Part shown: positions 11,697 through 19,280 of the stretch, piece by piece | Layout: every line of letters starts with the position of its first letter | Numbering within the stretch: the stretch's first letter is position 1 | Assembly: GCF_020166105.1 (NCBI RefSeq) | Contig: NZ_JAIUJY010000001.1 | Location: forward strand, 186,001 to 250,000 | Direction: 5' to 3' | DNA length: 64,000 nt | Source of the DNA: Blastococcus sp. LR1 | GTDB lineage: Bacteria; Actinomycetota; Actinomycetes; Mycobacteriales; Geodermatophilaceae | Translations under genes and position numbers: made by a program | The notes under the pieces: generated by a model | What the model was told of the DNA's origin: nothing | Database searches by the model: none | Seen by the model: the letters and a program-made list of their open reading frames with translations, nothing else

Positions 11697-12422
11697 TCAG
11701 GCCTGCGGGCCGGTGAACCACCTGCGCCCCGTGCCGAACAGCACCAGCCCGAGCGAGATCAGCGGGAAGGCGGCGAAGAACAGCGCGAACACCGCCAGCA
11801 CGCTCCCGATCTCCACGATGCGACCGAGGATGTCCTGCAGCTGCACCGCCCAGTAGACGGTGATCACCAGCTGGACCGCCTGCGCGGATATCAGCACCAG
11901 CCAGGAGATCCGGGCGCGCCGCACGAGCGCCAGGATTCCGCCGGCGACGAGCAGGACCACCGAGGCGAGTTGGACGATCGCGAGCGTCGGGCCGAGCTCC
12001 GCGAACTGGTACGCCGGGGTGGGCGCGCCGGTCGGGTTCTCCTCGATCGCCACCTCCGCGACGGAGGCGAAGAACCACACGTACAGGGAGGCGATGAGCA
12101 CCAACGCGCCCTGCACGAAGGCCAGCACCGCGGCGCCGACGACCTGCCCGGGGCGACCCGGTGGGCGCGGCGGCCCGAAGGGCCCGCCTCCGTAGAGCTG
12201 CATCCCGTAGCCGGGCGGCGGTCCGTAGGTAGGCGGCCCGTAGGCCGGTGGCGGCCCGTAGGCAGGGCCGTAGCCAGGAGGCGGGCCGTAGCCGGGCGGC
12301 CCGTACGGCGCCCCGTACCCGGGCGGGCCGAACGGAGGCTGCCCCGGCGGCCGCGCGGTGGGCGGCGGCCCGGTGTAGCCAGGCTCCGTCGGGGTCGACG
12401 GATCCGCCCAGGGATCGCTCAC
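11697..12422 (-). CDS. Membrane protein with Pro/Gly/Tyr-rich N-terminal tail
   Basis: A 241-residue protein with two parts. Residues 1 to about 95 are low-complexity, rich in Gly-Tyr-Gly-Pro-Pro units, and probably disordered. Residues about 100 to 235 hold four hydrophobic segments. Such tails are common in actinobacterial membrane proteins, but I cannot name a specific family. The start is a GTG at 12422. The gene begins the 11 kb block that separates hisI from hisF and lies immediately upstream of hisI, so hisI may be transcribed from its promoter. Confidence 0.75.
   Translation of the reverse strand: MSDPWADPSTPTEPGYTGPPPTARPPGQPPFGPPGYGAPYGPPGYGPPPGYGPAYGPPPAYGPPTYGPPPGYGMQLYGGGPFGPPRPPGRPGQVVGAAVLAFVQGALVLIASLYVWFFASVAEVAIEENPTGAPTPAYQFAELGPTLAIVQLASVVLLVAGGILALVRRARISWLVLISAQAVQLVITVYWAVQLQDILGRIVEIGSVLAVFALFFAAFPLISLGLVLFGTGRRWFTGPQA
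12209..12338. repeat. Tandem short repeats coding for GYGPP units
   Basis: Imperfect direct repeats of about 12 to 18 bases built on GCCGTAGCCGGGCGG and CCCGTAGG variants lie inside the gene at 11697-12422 and encode its Gly-Tyr-Pro tail. They are in frame, so length changes by slippage would keep the frame open. Confidence 0.6.
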
Positions 12423-12432
12423 CGTGTCACCG

Positions 12433-14100
12433 TCACAGGGCGGCCGCCGCGGCCCGGCCGGCCACCCTCCCGCTGAACAGGCAGCCCCCGAGGAAGGTGC
12501 CCTCCAGCGAGCGGTAGCCGTGCACGCCGCCACCACCGAAGCCGGCGACCTCGCCCGCCGCGTAGAGCCCCGGGAAGACCTCGCCACCGGGTCGCAGGAC
12601 CCGGCCGGACAGGTCGGTCTCCAGACCGCCGAGGGACTTGCGGGTGATGATGTTGAGCCGGACGGCGATCAGCGGCCCGGCCGCCGGGTCGAGCAGGCGG
12701 TGCGGCTGGGCGACCCGGATCAGCTTGTCGCCGAGGTAGTTGCGGGCGCCGCGGATGGCGGTGAGCTGCAGGTCCTTGGTGAACGTGTTGCCGACCTCGC
12801 GGTCGCGCGCCACGACCTCGCGCTCCACCTGCTCGAGGGTCAGCCCCGGGCTGCCGCCGGTGATCCGGTTCATGCCCGCGACGAGCTCGGGCAGCGTGTC
12901 GGCGACGACGAAGTCCTCACCGCGGTCGAGGAACGCCTGCACGGGCGCTGCGACCCCGGCCCGCGCGCGGTTGATCAGCAGCCGGACGTCCTTGCCGGTG
13001 AGGTCGGGGTTCTGCTCGGAGCCGGAGAGCGCGAACTCCTTCTCCACGATCTTCTTCGTGGCGACGAACCAGGTGTGCTCGTGGCCGGTCGTGCCGATGT
13101 GCGCCAGCGTGCCGAGGGTGTCGAAACCGGGGAACAGCGGCACCGGCAGGCGGGAGCCGGTCGCGTCCAGCCACAGGGACGAGGGCCCGGGCAGGATCCG
13201 GATGCCGTGCTGGGCCCAGACCGGCGAGTGGTTGGCGATGCCCTCGGTGTAGTGCCACATGCGGTCGCTGTTGACCATGCTGGCGCCGGCGGCGATGGAG
13301 GCCTGCTGCATGTGCCCGTCGACGTGCGCCGGAACGCCCGAGAGCATCCGCTGCGGCGCGGGCCCGAGCCGGGCCGGCCAGTTCTGGCGCACGAGCTCGT
13401 GGTTGCCGCCGATGCCGCCGGAGGTGACGACGACGGCCTGTGCAGCGAACTCGAAGTCGCCGACCTCGGCGCGCGAGCTGGCCTCGCCCCGGGCGACGTC
13501 GCTGGGCTCGAGGACCGCGCCGCGCACGCCGGTGACCGCGCCGCCGGTGACGACCAGTTCGGAGACGCGGTGGCGGAAGCTCAGCTGCACCAGGCCGCGG
13601 TCGGCGGCCTCGCGGACCCGGCGGGCGAACGGCTCGACGATGGCGGGACCGGTGCCCCAGACGATGTGGAAGCGCGGCACCGAGTTGCCGTGGCCGGTGG
13701 CGGTGTAGCCCCCGCGCTCGGCCCAGCCGACGATCGGGAAGAAGCCGATGCCCTGGGACTTCAGCCAGGACCGCTTCTCCCCCGCCGCGAACTGCAGGTA
13801 CGCCTCGGCCCACTGACGGGGCCAGTGGTCGGAGTCGCGGTCGAAGCCGGCGGTGCCGAACCAGTCCTGCCGGGCCAGCTCGAGGGAGTCGCGCACCCGC
13901 AGCCGCCGCTGCTCCGGGGAGTCGACGAGGAAGAGCCCGCCGAAGGACCAGAACGCCTGCCCGCCGAGGGACTGCTCGGGCTCCTGGTCGACCAGGATCA
14001 CGCGCTTTCCGGCGTCGGCCAGCTCGGCGGTGGCGACCAGTCCGGCCAGCCCCGCACCCACAACGACGACGTCGGCCTCGAAGGCGGTGTTCGCGCTCAC
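12433..14100 (-). CDS. FAD-binding dehydrogenase, 3-ketosteroid dehydrogenase-like
   Basis: A 555-residue flavoprotein of the fumarate reductase / 3-ketosteroid-delta-1-dehydrogenase superfamily, closest in layout to the putative FAD-binding dehydrogenase group. The N-terminal dinucleotide fold is clear: VVVVGAGLAGLVATAELA at about residues 12-29, followed by a Glu/Gln-rich strand. A second FAD segment, FPGLYAAGEVAGFGGGGVHGYRSLEG, lies near the C-terminus, with the KSLGGLETD motif before it. The substrate is unknown; steroid activity should not be assumed. The GTG at 14100 gives a normal N-terminus just before the nucleotide fold. Confidence 0.88.
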   Translation of the reverse strand: MSANTAFEADVVVVGAGLAGLVATAELADAGKRVILVDQEPEQSLGGQAFWSFGGLFLVDSPEQRRLRVRDSLELARQDWFGTAGFDRDSDHWPRQWAEAYLQFAAGEKRSWLKSQGIGFFPIVGWAERGGYTATGHGNSVPRFHIVWGTGPAIVEPFARRVREAADRGLVQLSFRHRVSELVVTGGAVTGVRGAVLEPSDVARGEASSRAEVGDFEFAAQAVVVTSGGIGGNHELVRQNWPARLGPAPQRMLSGVPAHVDGHMQQASIAAGASMVNSDRMWHYTEGIANHSPVWAQHGIRILPGPSSLWLDATGSRLPVPLFPGFDTLGTLAHIGTTGHEHTWFVATKKIVEKEFALSGSEQNPDLTGKDVRLLINRARAGVAAPVQAFLDRGEDFVVADTLPELVAGMNRITGGSPGLTLEQVEREVVARDREVGNTFTKDLQLTAIRGARNYLGDKLIRVAQPHRLLDPAAGPLIAVRLNIITRKSLGGLETDLSGRVLRPGGEVFPGLYAAGEVAGFGGGGVHGYRSLEGTFLGGCLFSGRVAGRAAAAAL

Positions 14101-14110
14101 ACCGCCGACG

Positions 14111-14593
14111 CTAGCGGGCACGCCGTGCGGCGCGCGTCCCCCCTGCCGGGCGAGTTCCCCGCGCGGGCGTGCACCAGGCGCGAACCGGTGCGCGGAGAGC
14201 GAGCACCAGGCTGTTCAGCGGGGCGACGGCGAGCAGCAGCGCCAGCCACATGTCACCGGTCGCGCCCAGCGCGCCGAACAGGAACGCGACGAACAGGATG
14301 CCGAGGAACGGGACCAGCGACGCGACCGCGAGCAGCGCCCAGCCGCCGCGCGTTCCCCGCCACACCAGCGCGACCCCGGCGACCACGGCGAGCGCGAGCA
14401 CCGCGGGGACGGCGAGGAGCAGTCCGGCGTCCTCGTCCCCCTGGAGCAGCAGCCAGCCGAGGTAGAGCACGACGCCCGCGGTGAGCAGGCCGAACACCGC
14501 GACGTACGGCACCAGGTCGGGGCGGCCGGCCGGTTCCGCGGCGCGCTGCACCGGCGCGGCACGGGGCGACCTGCGGGCGGCGGACGAGGGCAC
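14111..14593 (-). CDS. Hypothetical membrane protein
   Basis: A 160-residue protein with a positively charged N-terminus (about 25 residues), four hydrophobic segments (near 28-50, 57-78, 84-108 and 113-133) and an Arg-rich C-terminus. I recognise no family motif. It starts with GTG and ends 10 bases before the flavoprotein start, so the two are probably co-transcribed. Function unknown. Confidence 0.65.
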   Translation of the reverse strand: MPSSAARRSPRAAPVQRAAEPAGRPDLVPYVAVFGLLTAGVVLYLGWLLLQGDEDAGLLLAVPAVLALAVVAGVALVWRGTRGGWALLAVASLVPFLGILFVAFLFGALGATGDMWLALLLAVAPLNSLVLALRAPVRAWCTPARGTRPAGGTRAARRAR

Positions 14594-14602
14594 GTCCGGA
14601 GC

Positions 14603-15457
14603 CTAGGACGGGCTCCGGGCCTCGGTCACCCACCGGCGCACCGTCGGCAGGGAGGCCAGCACCGCCAGAGCCAGGGGCAGCAGCGCGGCGCCCAGGCCGT
14701 GACCACCCTGCGCCAGGCCGGCGAACGCGGTGAGCGCGCCCTCGGCGGCGGCCGCGGCCGCCAGGACCAGCCACGACCTCCCGAGCAGCAGGAGAAGAGC
14801 GCCGACGACGAGCGCGGCGAGGACGACCGCCCGGACGACCGCCAAGCCCATCGGCTCGGCCCCCTCGCCGCCCGCGAGACCGAAGCCCCGCGCGGTCAGC
14901 TCGCTCAGGCGCAGGAGGAGGACCAGGCCGCTGCTCATCAGGGCGAGGACGGCCGCCACCGCCGCCGCGGCGGGCATTCCGGACCGGGTGGGCGACGCCG
15001 TCCAGCGTCCGGCCTGCGGGAGGAGGCCGAGGAGGGCGGCGAGCGCCGGGAGCGCAGCCACCGCCGCGGCCAGAGGCCAGCCGAAGTCCTCCGGCCGCTC
15101 GATGACCCGGTCCACCGCCCACAGCGTGGGCGGGACCGCGAGCAGGCCCGAGGCCACGAGCAGCCCGCGCCCCCGGCCGGTCAGCAGCTGCACCGCGCCG
15201 GCGAGCTGCAGGCCCGGCAGTCCGTACACGACCAGCTGGAGGAAGACGGAAGCGGCAGCGGGCGGGAGGTTCTCGAGCGCCGGGCCGACCACCCGTGCCG
15301 GGATGTCGCCGAGCCAGAAGTACCTGGCTGCCGAGAGCAGCGGGAGCAGCCCCAGCACGACGCCGGCGATCGCCAGGATGCCGGCGACCGTCACCACCGC
15401 CGGGGGGCGTGCTGCCGGGGGTCCCGACGGTGCCGGCTCCTGCGTGATCGGGTGCAT
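14603..15457 (-). CDS. Hypothetical polytopic membrane protein
   Basis: A 284-residue protein with about seven or eight hydrophobic segments rich in Ala, Leu and Val, starting with a short proline-rich cytoplasmic stretch. The ATG at 15457 is the only sensible start. It lies nine bases upstream of the next small membrane protein gene and follows the ABC exporter genes on the same strand. No conserved motif is recognisable and no function can be proposed. Confidence 0.65.
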   Translation of the reverse strand: MHPITQEPAPSGPPAARPPAVVTVAGILAIAGVVLGLLPLLSAARYFWLGDIPARVVGPALENLPPAAASVFLQLVVYGLPGLQLAGAVQLLTGRGRGLLVASGLLAVPPTLWAVDRVIERPEDFGWPLAAAVAALPALAALLGLLPQAGRWTASPTRSGMPAAAAVAAVLALMSSGLVLLLRLSELTARGFGLAGGEGAEPMGLAVVRAVVLAALVVGALLLLLGRSWLVLAAAAAAEGALTAFAGLAQGGHGLGAALLPLALAVLASLPTVRRWVTEARSPS

Positions 15458-15516
15458 CCGCGCAGGCTAGGACCGAAACGGCTCTCCGCGGTTCCCCTGG
15501 ACGACGGACGCGCAGG

Positions 15517-17352
15517 TCAGGCGACCGGTTCGGGCTCCCCGGCCGAGGACCGGCGCCACGAGGCGTGCAGCCGGGCGTAGGGCCCCTCGGCGTCCACCAG
15601 CTCGGCGTGCGTGCCGCGCTGGACCACGTGCCCGGCGTCGACGACCAGCACCTCGTCGGCCCGCTCGGCGGTGGAGAGCCGGTGGGCGATGGTGAGCGTC
15701 GTCCGCCCGGCGGTCAGCGTGTCCAGCGCCCGGGTGAGCCGCTGCTCGGTGGCCGGGTCGACAGCGCTGGTGGCCTCGTCGAGCACGAGCAGGTGCGGAT
15801 CGGCGACGTAGGCGCGGGCGATCGCCACGAGCTGCCGCTCCCCCGCCGACAGCGACTCACCGCGCTGGCCGACCGGGGTCAGGACGCCGGCGTCGAGCCC
15901 GTCCAGCCAGGCGCTCAAGCCCAGCTCGTCGAAGGCGGCGGTGACCTCGTCGTCGGTCATGCCGGGCCGGCCGTAGCGCACGTTGGCGGCGATCGAGGCG
16001 TCGAAGAGGAAGCCGTCCTGCGGCACCATGACCACTCGCGAGCGCAGGGAGGAGAAGGCGACCTCGGCCAGCGGAACCCAGCCGTCGGCATCGGAGCCGA
16101 GCAGCACCCGGCCGCCGGTGGGATCCATGAGCCGGGTGACCAGCTTCGCGAACGTCGTCTTCCCCGAGCCGGTCTCGCCCACGACGGCGACCCGGCGGCG
16201 CGGCTCGAGGGTCAGGTCGACGCCGTCCAGGGCGGCGCGGGCACCGGGCGCGTAGCGGAAGGTGACGTGCTCGAAGCGCACGCCCAGCGGTCCGTCGGGC
16301 AGCTCCCGCGCGCGCTCGGGCGTGGCGACGGCGGGGTCGCGGACGTCGGGCTCGGTGTCGAGGACGTCGAGCACGCGACGGAAGCCGGCGACCGCGTTCT
16401 GCGCCTCGTTGAGCACCTCGCTCGCCGTCTGCACCGGGGCGACGAACAGCGTGACGAGGAAGAGGAAGGCGACCAGGGTGCCGGCGGTGATGTCGCCGGC
16501 CAGGCCGAGCAGCACGCCGACGACCACGACGGCGGCGTTGGCCAGCGCCGCGACGAACTCGCCGCTGACGAACACGGCGGCGGTGACCTTCTGCGCGTCC
16601 ACCTGCGAGCGGTAGTGCCGGTCGATCGCGGCGTCCAGGCGGGCCGCGGTGCGGCCCCGGACGCCGTAGGCGCGCACGGTCGGGGCGCCGACGACGGACT
16701 CGGCGACCGCGGCCAGCACGTCCCCGACCCGCACCCGGACCACGCCGTAGACGTCCACCAGCTTCCGGGCGAAGAACCGGATCGCGAAGACCAGCGGGAT
16801 GAAGCAGACCAGCACCAGCACGGTCAGCTGCCAGGAGTAGACGGCCATGACGACCGTCGCCACGATCAGCTGGCCCATGCTCACCAGGCCCAGCACACCG
16901 CCCCACTGCATGAAGACCGAGAGCTGGTCGACGTCACTGGTGACCCGCGAGACCAGGGATCCCCGGCGCTCCCCCTGCTGGTGCAGCACGGAGAGGTCGT
17001 GCACGTGCCGGAAGGCCCTCCGCCGCAGGTTGGCCAGGGCGGTCTCGGTCGTGGTGAAGAGCCGGACGTTCATCAGGTAGACGGCGAGGGCGGTCACCAG
17101 GACCACCACGCCGGAGAGCAGGACGACGGTGAGGACCAGGCCGAGGTCGGGCCCGCCCGGGGCGTTCAGGCCCCGGTCGATGACCTGCTGCACGGCGATC
17201 GGGACGACGACTCGCCCGACCGTCGCCACCAGCGCGAGCGCGAAGGTCACCGGCAGCCCGCGCCGGAACTCGGGCATCATCCGCAGGCCCCGGCGCAGCG
17301 TCGCCAGGCTGCCCTCGGAACGGGCGGCGGTCTCGCTCAGCCCGCCGGTCAC
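15517..17352 (-). CDS. ABC exporter half-transporter, subunit 2 (catalytic Walker site)
   Basis: A 611-residue half-transporter with a six-helix ABC membrane domain (about residues 30-330) fused to an ATPase domain. Walker A is GETGSGKT near residue 395, Walker B is LLVLDEATSAVD with the catalytic Glu, and the switch His is intact in IAHRLST. The signature motif is unusual: LSAGERQ instead of LSGGQ. Together with the neighbouring gene this forms a heterodimer in which one ATP site is canonical and the other is degenerate. The GTG start overlaps the stop of the partner gene by four bases. The substrate is unknown; drug or lipid export is typical of the family. Confidence 0.9.
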   Translation of the reverse strand: MTGGLSETAARSEGSLATLRRGLRMMPEFRRGLPVTFALALVATVGRVVVPIAVQQVIDRGLNAPGGPDLGLVLTVVLLSGVVVLVTALAVYLMNVRLFTTTETALANLRRRAFRHVHDLSVLHQQGERRGSLVSRVTSDVDQLSVFMQWGGVLGLVSMGQLIVATVVMAVYSWQLTVLVLVCFIPLVFAIRFFARKLVDVYGVVRVRVGDVLAAVAESVVGAPTVRAYGVRGRTAARLDAAIDRHYRSQVDAQKVTAAVFVSGEFVAALANAAVVVVGVLLGLAGDITAGTLVAFLFLVTLFVAPVQTASEVLNEAQNAVAGFRRVLDVLDTEPDVRDPAVATPERARELPDGPLGVRFEHVTFRYAPGARAALDGVDLTLEPRRRVAVVGETGSGKTTFAKLVTRLMDPTGGRVLLGSDADGWVPLAEVAFSSLRSRVVMVPQDGFLFDASIAANVRYGRPGMTDDEVTAAFDELGLSAWLDGLDAGVLTPVGQRGESLSAGERQLVAIARAYVADPHLLVLDEATSAVDPATEQRLTRALDTLTAGRTTLTIAHRLSTAERADEVLVVDAGHVVQRGTHAELVDAEGPYARLHASWRRSSAGEPEPVA

Positions 17353-19127
17353 GCCGGCACCTCCGCGGCCTGGGAGTAGGCGCGCACCAGGGCGGCGTAG
17401 CCGGGCACCTGGTCGAGCAGCTCGTCGTGGGTTCCGCGGGCGACGGCGCGGCCGTCCTCGAACCACACCACCTCGTCGGCGAGCGCGATCGTGGCCTGGC
17501 GGTAGGCGACCACCACGACCGTCGCCGGGGACTCGCTGCCGCGCAGGGCGTCGAGGATCCGCGCCTCGACCGCCGGGTCGACGGCGCTCGTCGCGTCGTC
17601 CATGACCAGCAGCCGGGGGGTGCGCACCACGGCCCGGGCGAGCGCCAGGCGCTGGCGCTGGCCGCCGGACAGCGAGGCGCCCCGCTCCCCCACCCGGGTG
17701 TCCAGCCCCTCGGGCAGCGCGGAGACGAAGCCGTCGGCCGCGGCGACGCGCAGTGCGGCCCACACGTCTTCGTCGCTGAACGGGCCGCCGAGCGTGACGT
17801 TGTCCCGGACGGTGTCGTCGAAGAGGAACGCGCTCTGGGCGACGAACGCGGCCTGGTCGCTGACCTCGCCCTCCCGCAGCCGGCGCAGGTCCATCCCGTC
17901 GAGCAGGACGGTGCCGTCGGAGGGGTCGACCAGGCGCACCAGCAGTCCGGCGAGGGTCGACTTGCCCGAGCCGGTGGGCCCGACGACGGCGACGGTGCGG
18001 CCGGCCGGCACCTCGAAGGTGACCTCGTGCAGCGTCGGCCGGGCGGCGCCGTCGAAGGCGAAACCGACCTCCCTGACCGCCACCGCGGCACCGCCGCCGG
18101 TCGCGACCGCCGAGTCGGGGCCGTGCGGGGTCTCCCCGGACGCCTCGAGCACCGGGGTGACCCGGTCGAAGCCGGCGAGCGCCCGCGGCAGGTCGGCGAG
18201 CACCCAGCCGATCGCGCGGATCGGCAGCGCCAGCAGGGTGAACAGGTAGGCGACCGAGACCAGCTCGCCGGCGCCGGTGACGCCGTCGGCGACCCGCTGG
18301 GCGCCGATCAGCAGGACGGCCAGCGTGCCCAGGCTCGGCAACGCCTCCATCAGCGGGTCGAACAGTCCGCGCACCCGCCCCACCGCGATCAGCCCGTCGC
18401 GCAGCTGGTCGGTGCGCACCGCGAAGCGCTCGGTCTCGCTGTCCTCGCGGCCGAGGGTCTTGACGACCAGGCCGGCGTCGAAGCTCTCGTGGGCGATCTC
18501 GCTGACCTCGGCGCGCAGCTGCTGGGCCCGCTGCATGCGGGGGCTCATCACCTGCGAGTAGATGACGTTGGCGGCGAAGACCAGCGGGAACACGATCAGC
18601 CCCACCACCGCCAGCAGCGGGTCGGTGAGCACCAGTGCGACGCTGGTGATCGCGATCATCACCAGCGCTCCGCAGGCGAAGGGCAGCGGGGCGACGAAGA
18701 ACCAGGACGCCTCGACGTCGGAGTTGGCGTTGGACAGCAGCTGGCCGGTGGGATGGCGCTGGTGCCAGGACAGCGGCAGCCGGAGGTACTGACCGGTGAC
18801 CCGCCGGCGGTACTCGGCCTGCAGCCGGTAGCTCATGACGCCGGCGAAGAGCCGCCGGCCGATGATGCCGAGGATCTTGAGGACGGCGACGCCCAGGATC
18901 GCCAGCGCCGCGAGGGTCAGCGCCGAGGCGGTCGTGACGCCGTCGTCGAAGGACGGCAGCAGCACCCGGTCGGTGATCTCGCCGATCACGTACGCGCTGG
19001 CGACAGTCATCGCGCCGTACAGGCTGCTGGCCAGCAGGGCGAGGGTGAACATGCCCGGCTGCTCGTGGATGGCCCGGCCGATGTGGCGGAGCCCGCGCCG
19101 CACGACGGCGTCTCTGCGGCGGGACAC
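17349..19127 (-). CDS. ABC exporter half-transporter, subunit 1 (degenerate Walker site)
   Basis: A 592-residue half-transporter: six membrane helices (about residues 25-310), then an ATPase domain with Walker A GPTGSGKS near residue 381 and a perfect signature LSGGQRQRL. Two catalytic positions are altered. Walker B reads LLVMDDATSAVD, with Asp in place of the catalytic Glu, and the switch His is Tyr in VVVAYRQAT. These changes are what is seen in the non-hydrolysing subunit of heterodimeric exporters, so this is not a broken gene. The GTG start has AGGAG five bases upstream. It is encoded first and coupled to subunit 2 by a GTGA overlap. Confidence 0.9.
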   Translation of the reverse strand: MSRRRDAVVRRGLRHIGRAIHEQPGMFTLALLASSLYGAMTVASAYVIGEITDRVLLPSFDDGVTTASALTLAALAILGVAVLKILGIIGRRLFAGVMSYRLQAEYRRRVTGQYLRLPLSWHQRHPTGQLLSNANSDVEASWFFVAPLPFACGALVMIAITSVALVLTDPLLAVVGLIVFPLVFAANVIYSQVMSPRMQRAQQLRAEVSEIAHESFDAGLVVKTLGREDSETERFAVRTDQLRDGLIAVGRVRGLFDPLMEALPSLGTLAVLLIGAQRVADGVTGAGELVSVAYLFTLLALPIRAIGWVLADLPRALAGFDRVTPVLEASGETPHGPDSAVATGGGAAVAVREVGFAFDGAARPTLHEVTFEVPAGRTVAVVGPTGSGKSTLAGLLVRLVDPSDGTVLLDGMDLRRLREGEVSDQAAFVAQSAFLFDDTVRDNVTLGGPFSDEDVWAALRVAAADGFVSALPEGLDTRVGERGASLSGGQRQRLALARAVVRTPRLLVMDDATSAVDPAVEARILDALRGSESPATVVVVAYRQATIALADEVVWFEDGRAVARGTHDELLDQVPGYAALVRAYSQAAEVPA

Positions 19128-19280
19128 GGAACTCCTCGGGTTCGACAGCGCTGCCGGCCCAGTTCTCCTCAGGCCCGCTCACCGCGCGCAACAGCGGCGG
19201 CACCGGCGTTCTTCCCACTCCGCGCCGACGGCTCGTGACGCGCGTCGCAACCCCTGGCCGCTCCGGTCGTTGTGGTCGGC

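Noticed and set aside
12209-12338. Short tandem repeats as a CRISPR array.
   Set aside because: Units are too short, have no unique spacers and encode an in-frame Gly-Tyr-Pro tail.
15565-19238. Long plus-strand frames opposite the two ABC exporter genes.
   Set aside because: Their products are shadows rich in Asp, His, Gln and Arg; the minus-strand proteins carry all ABC motifs.
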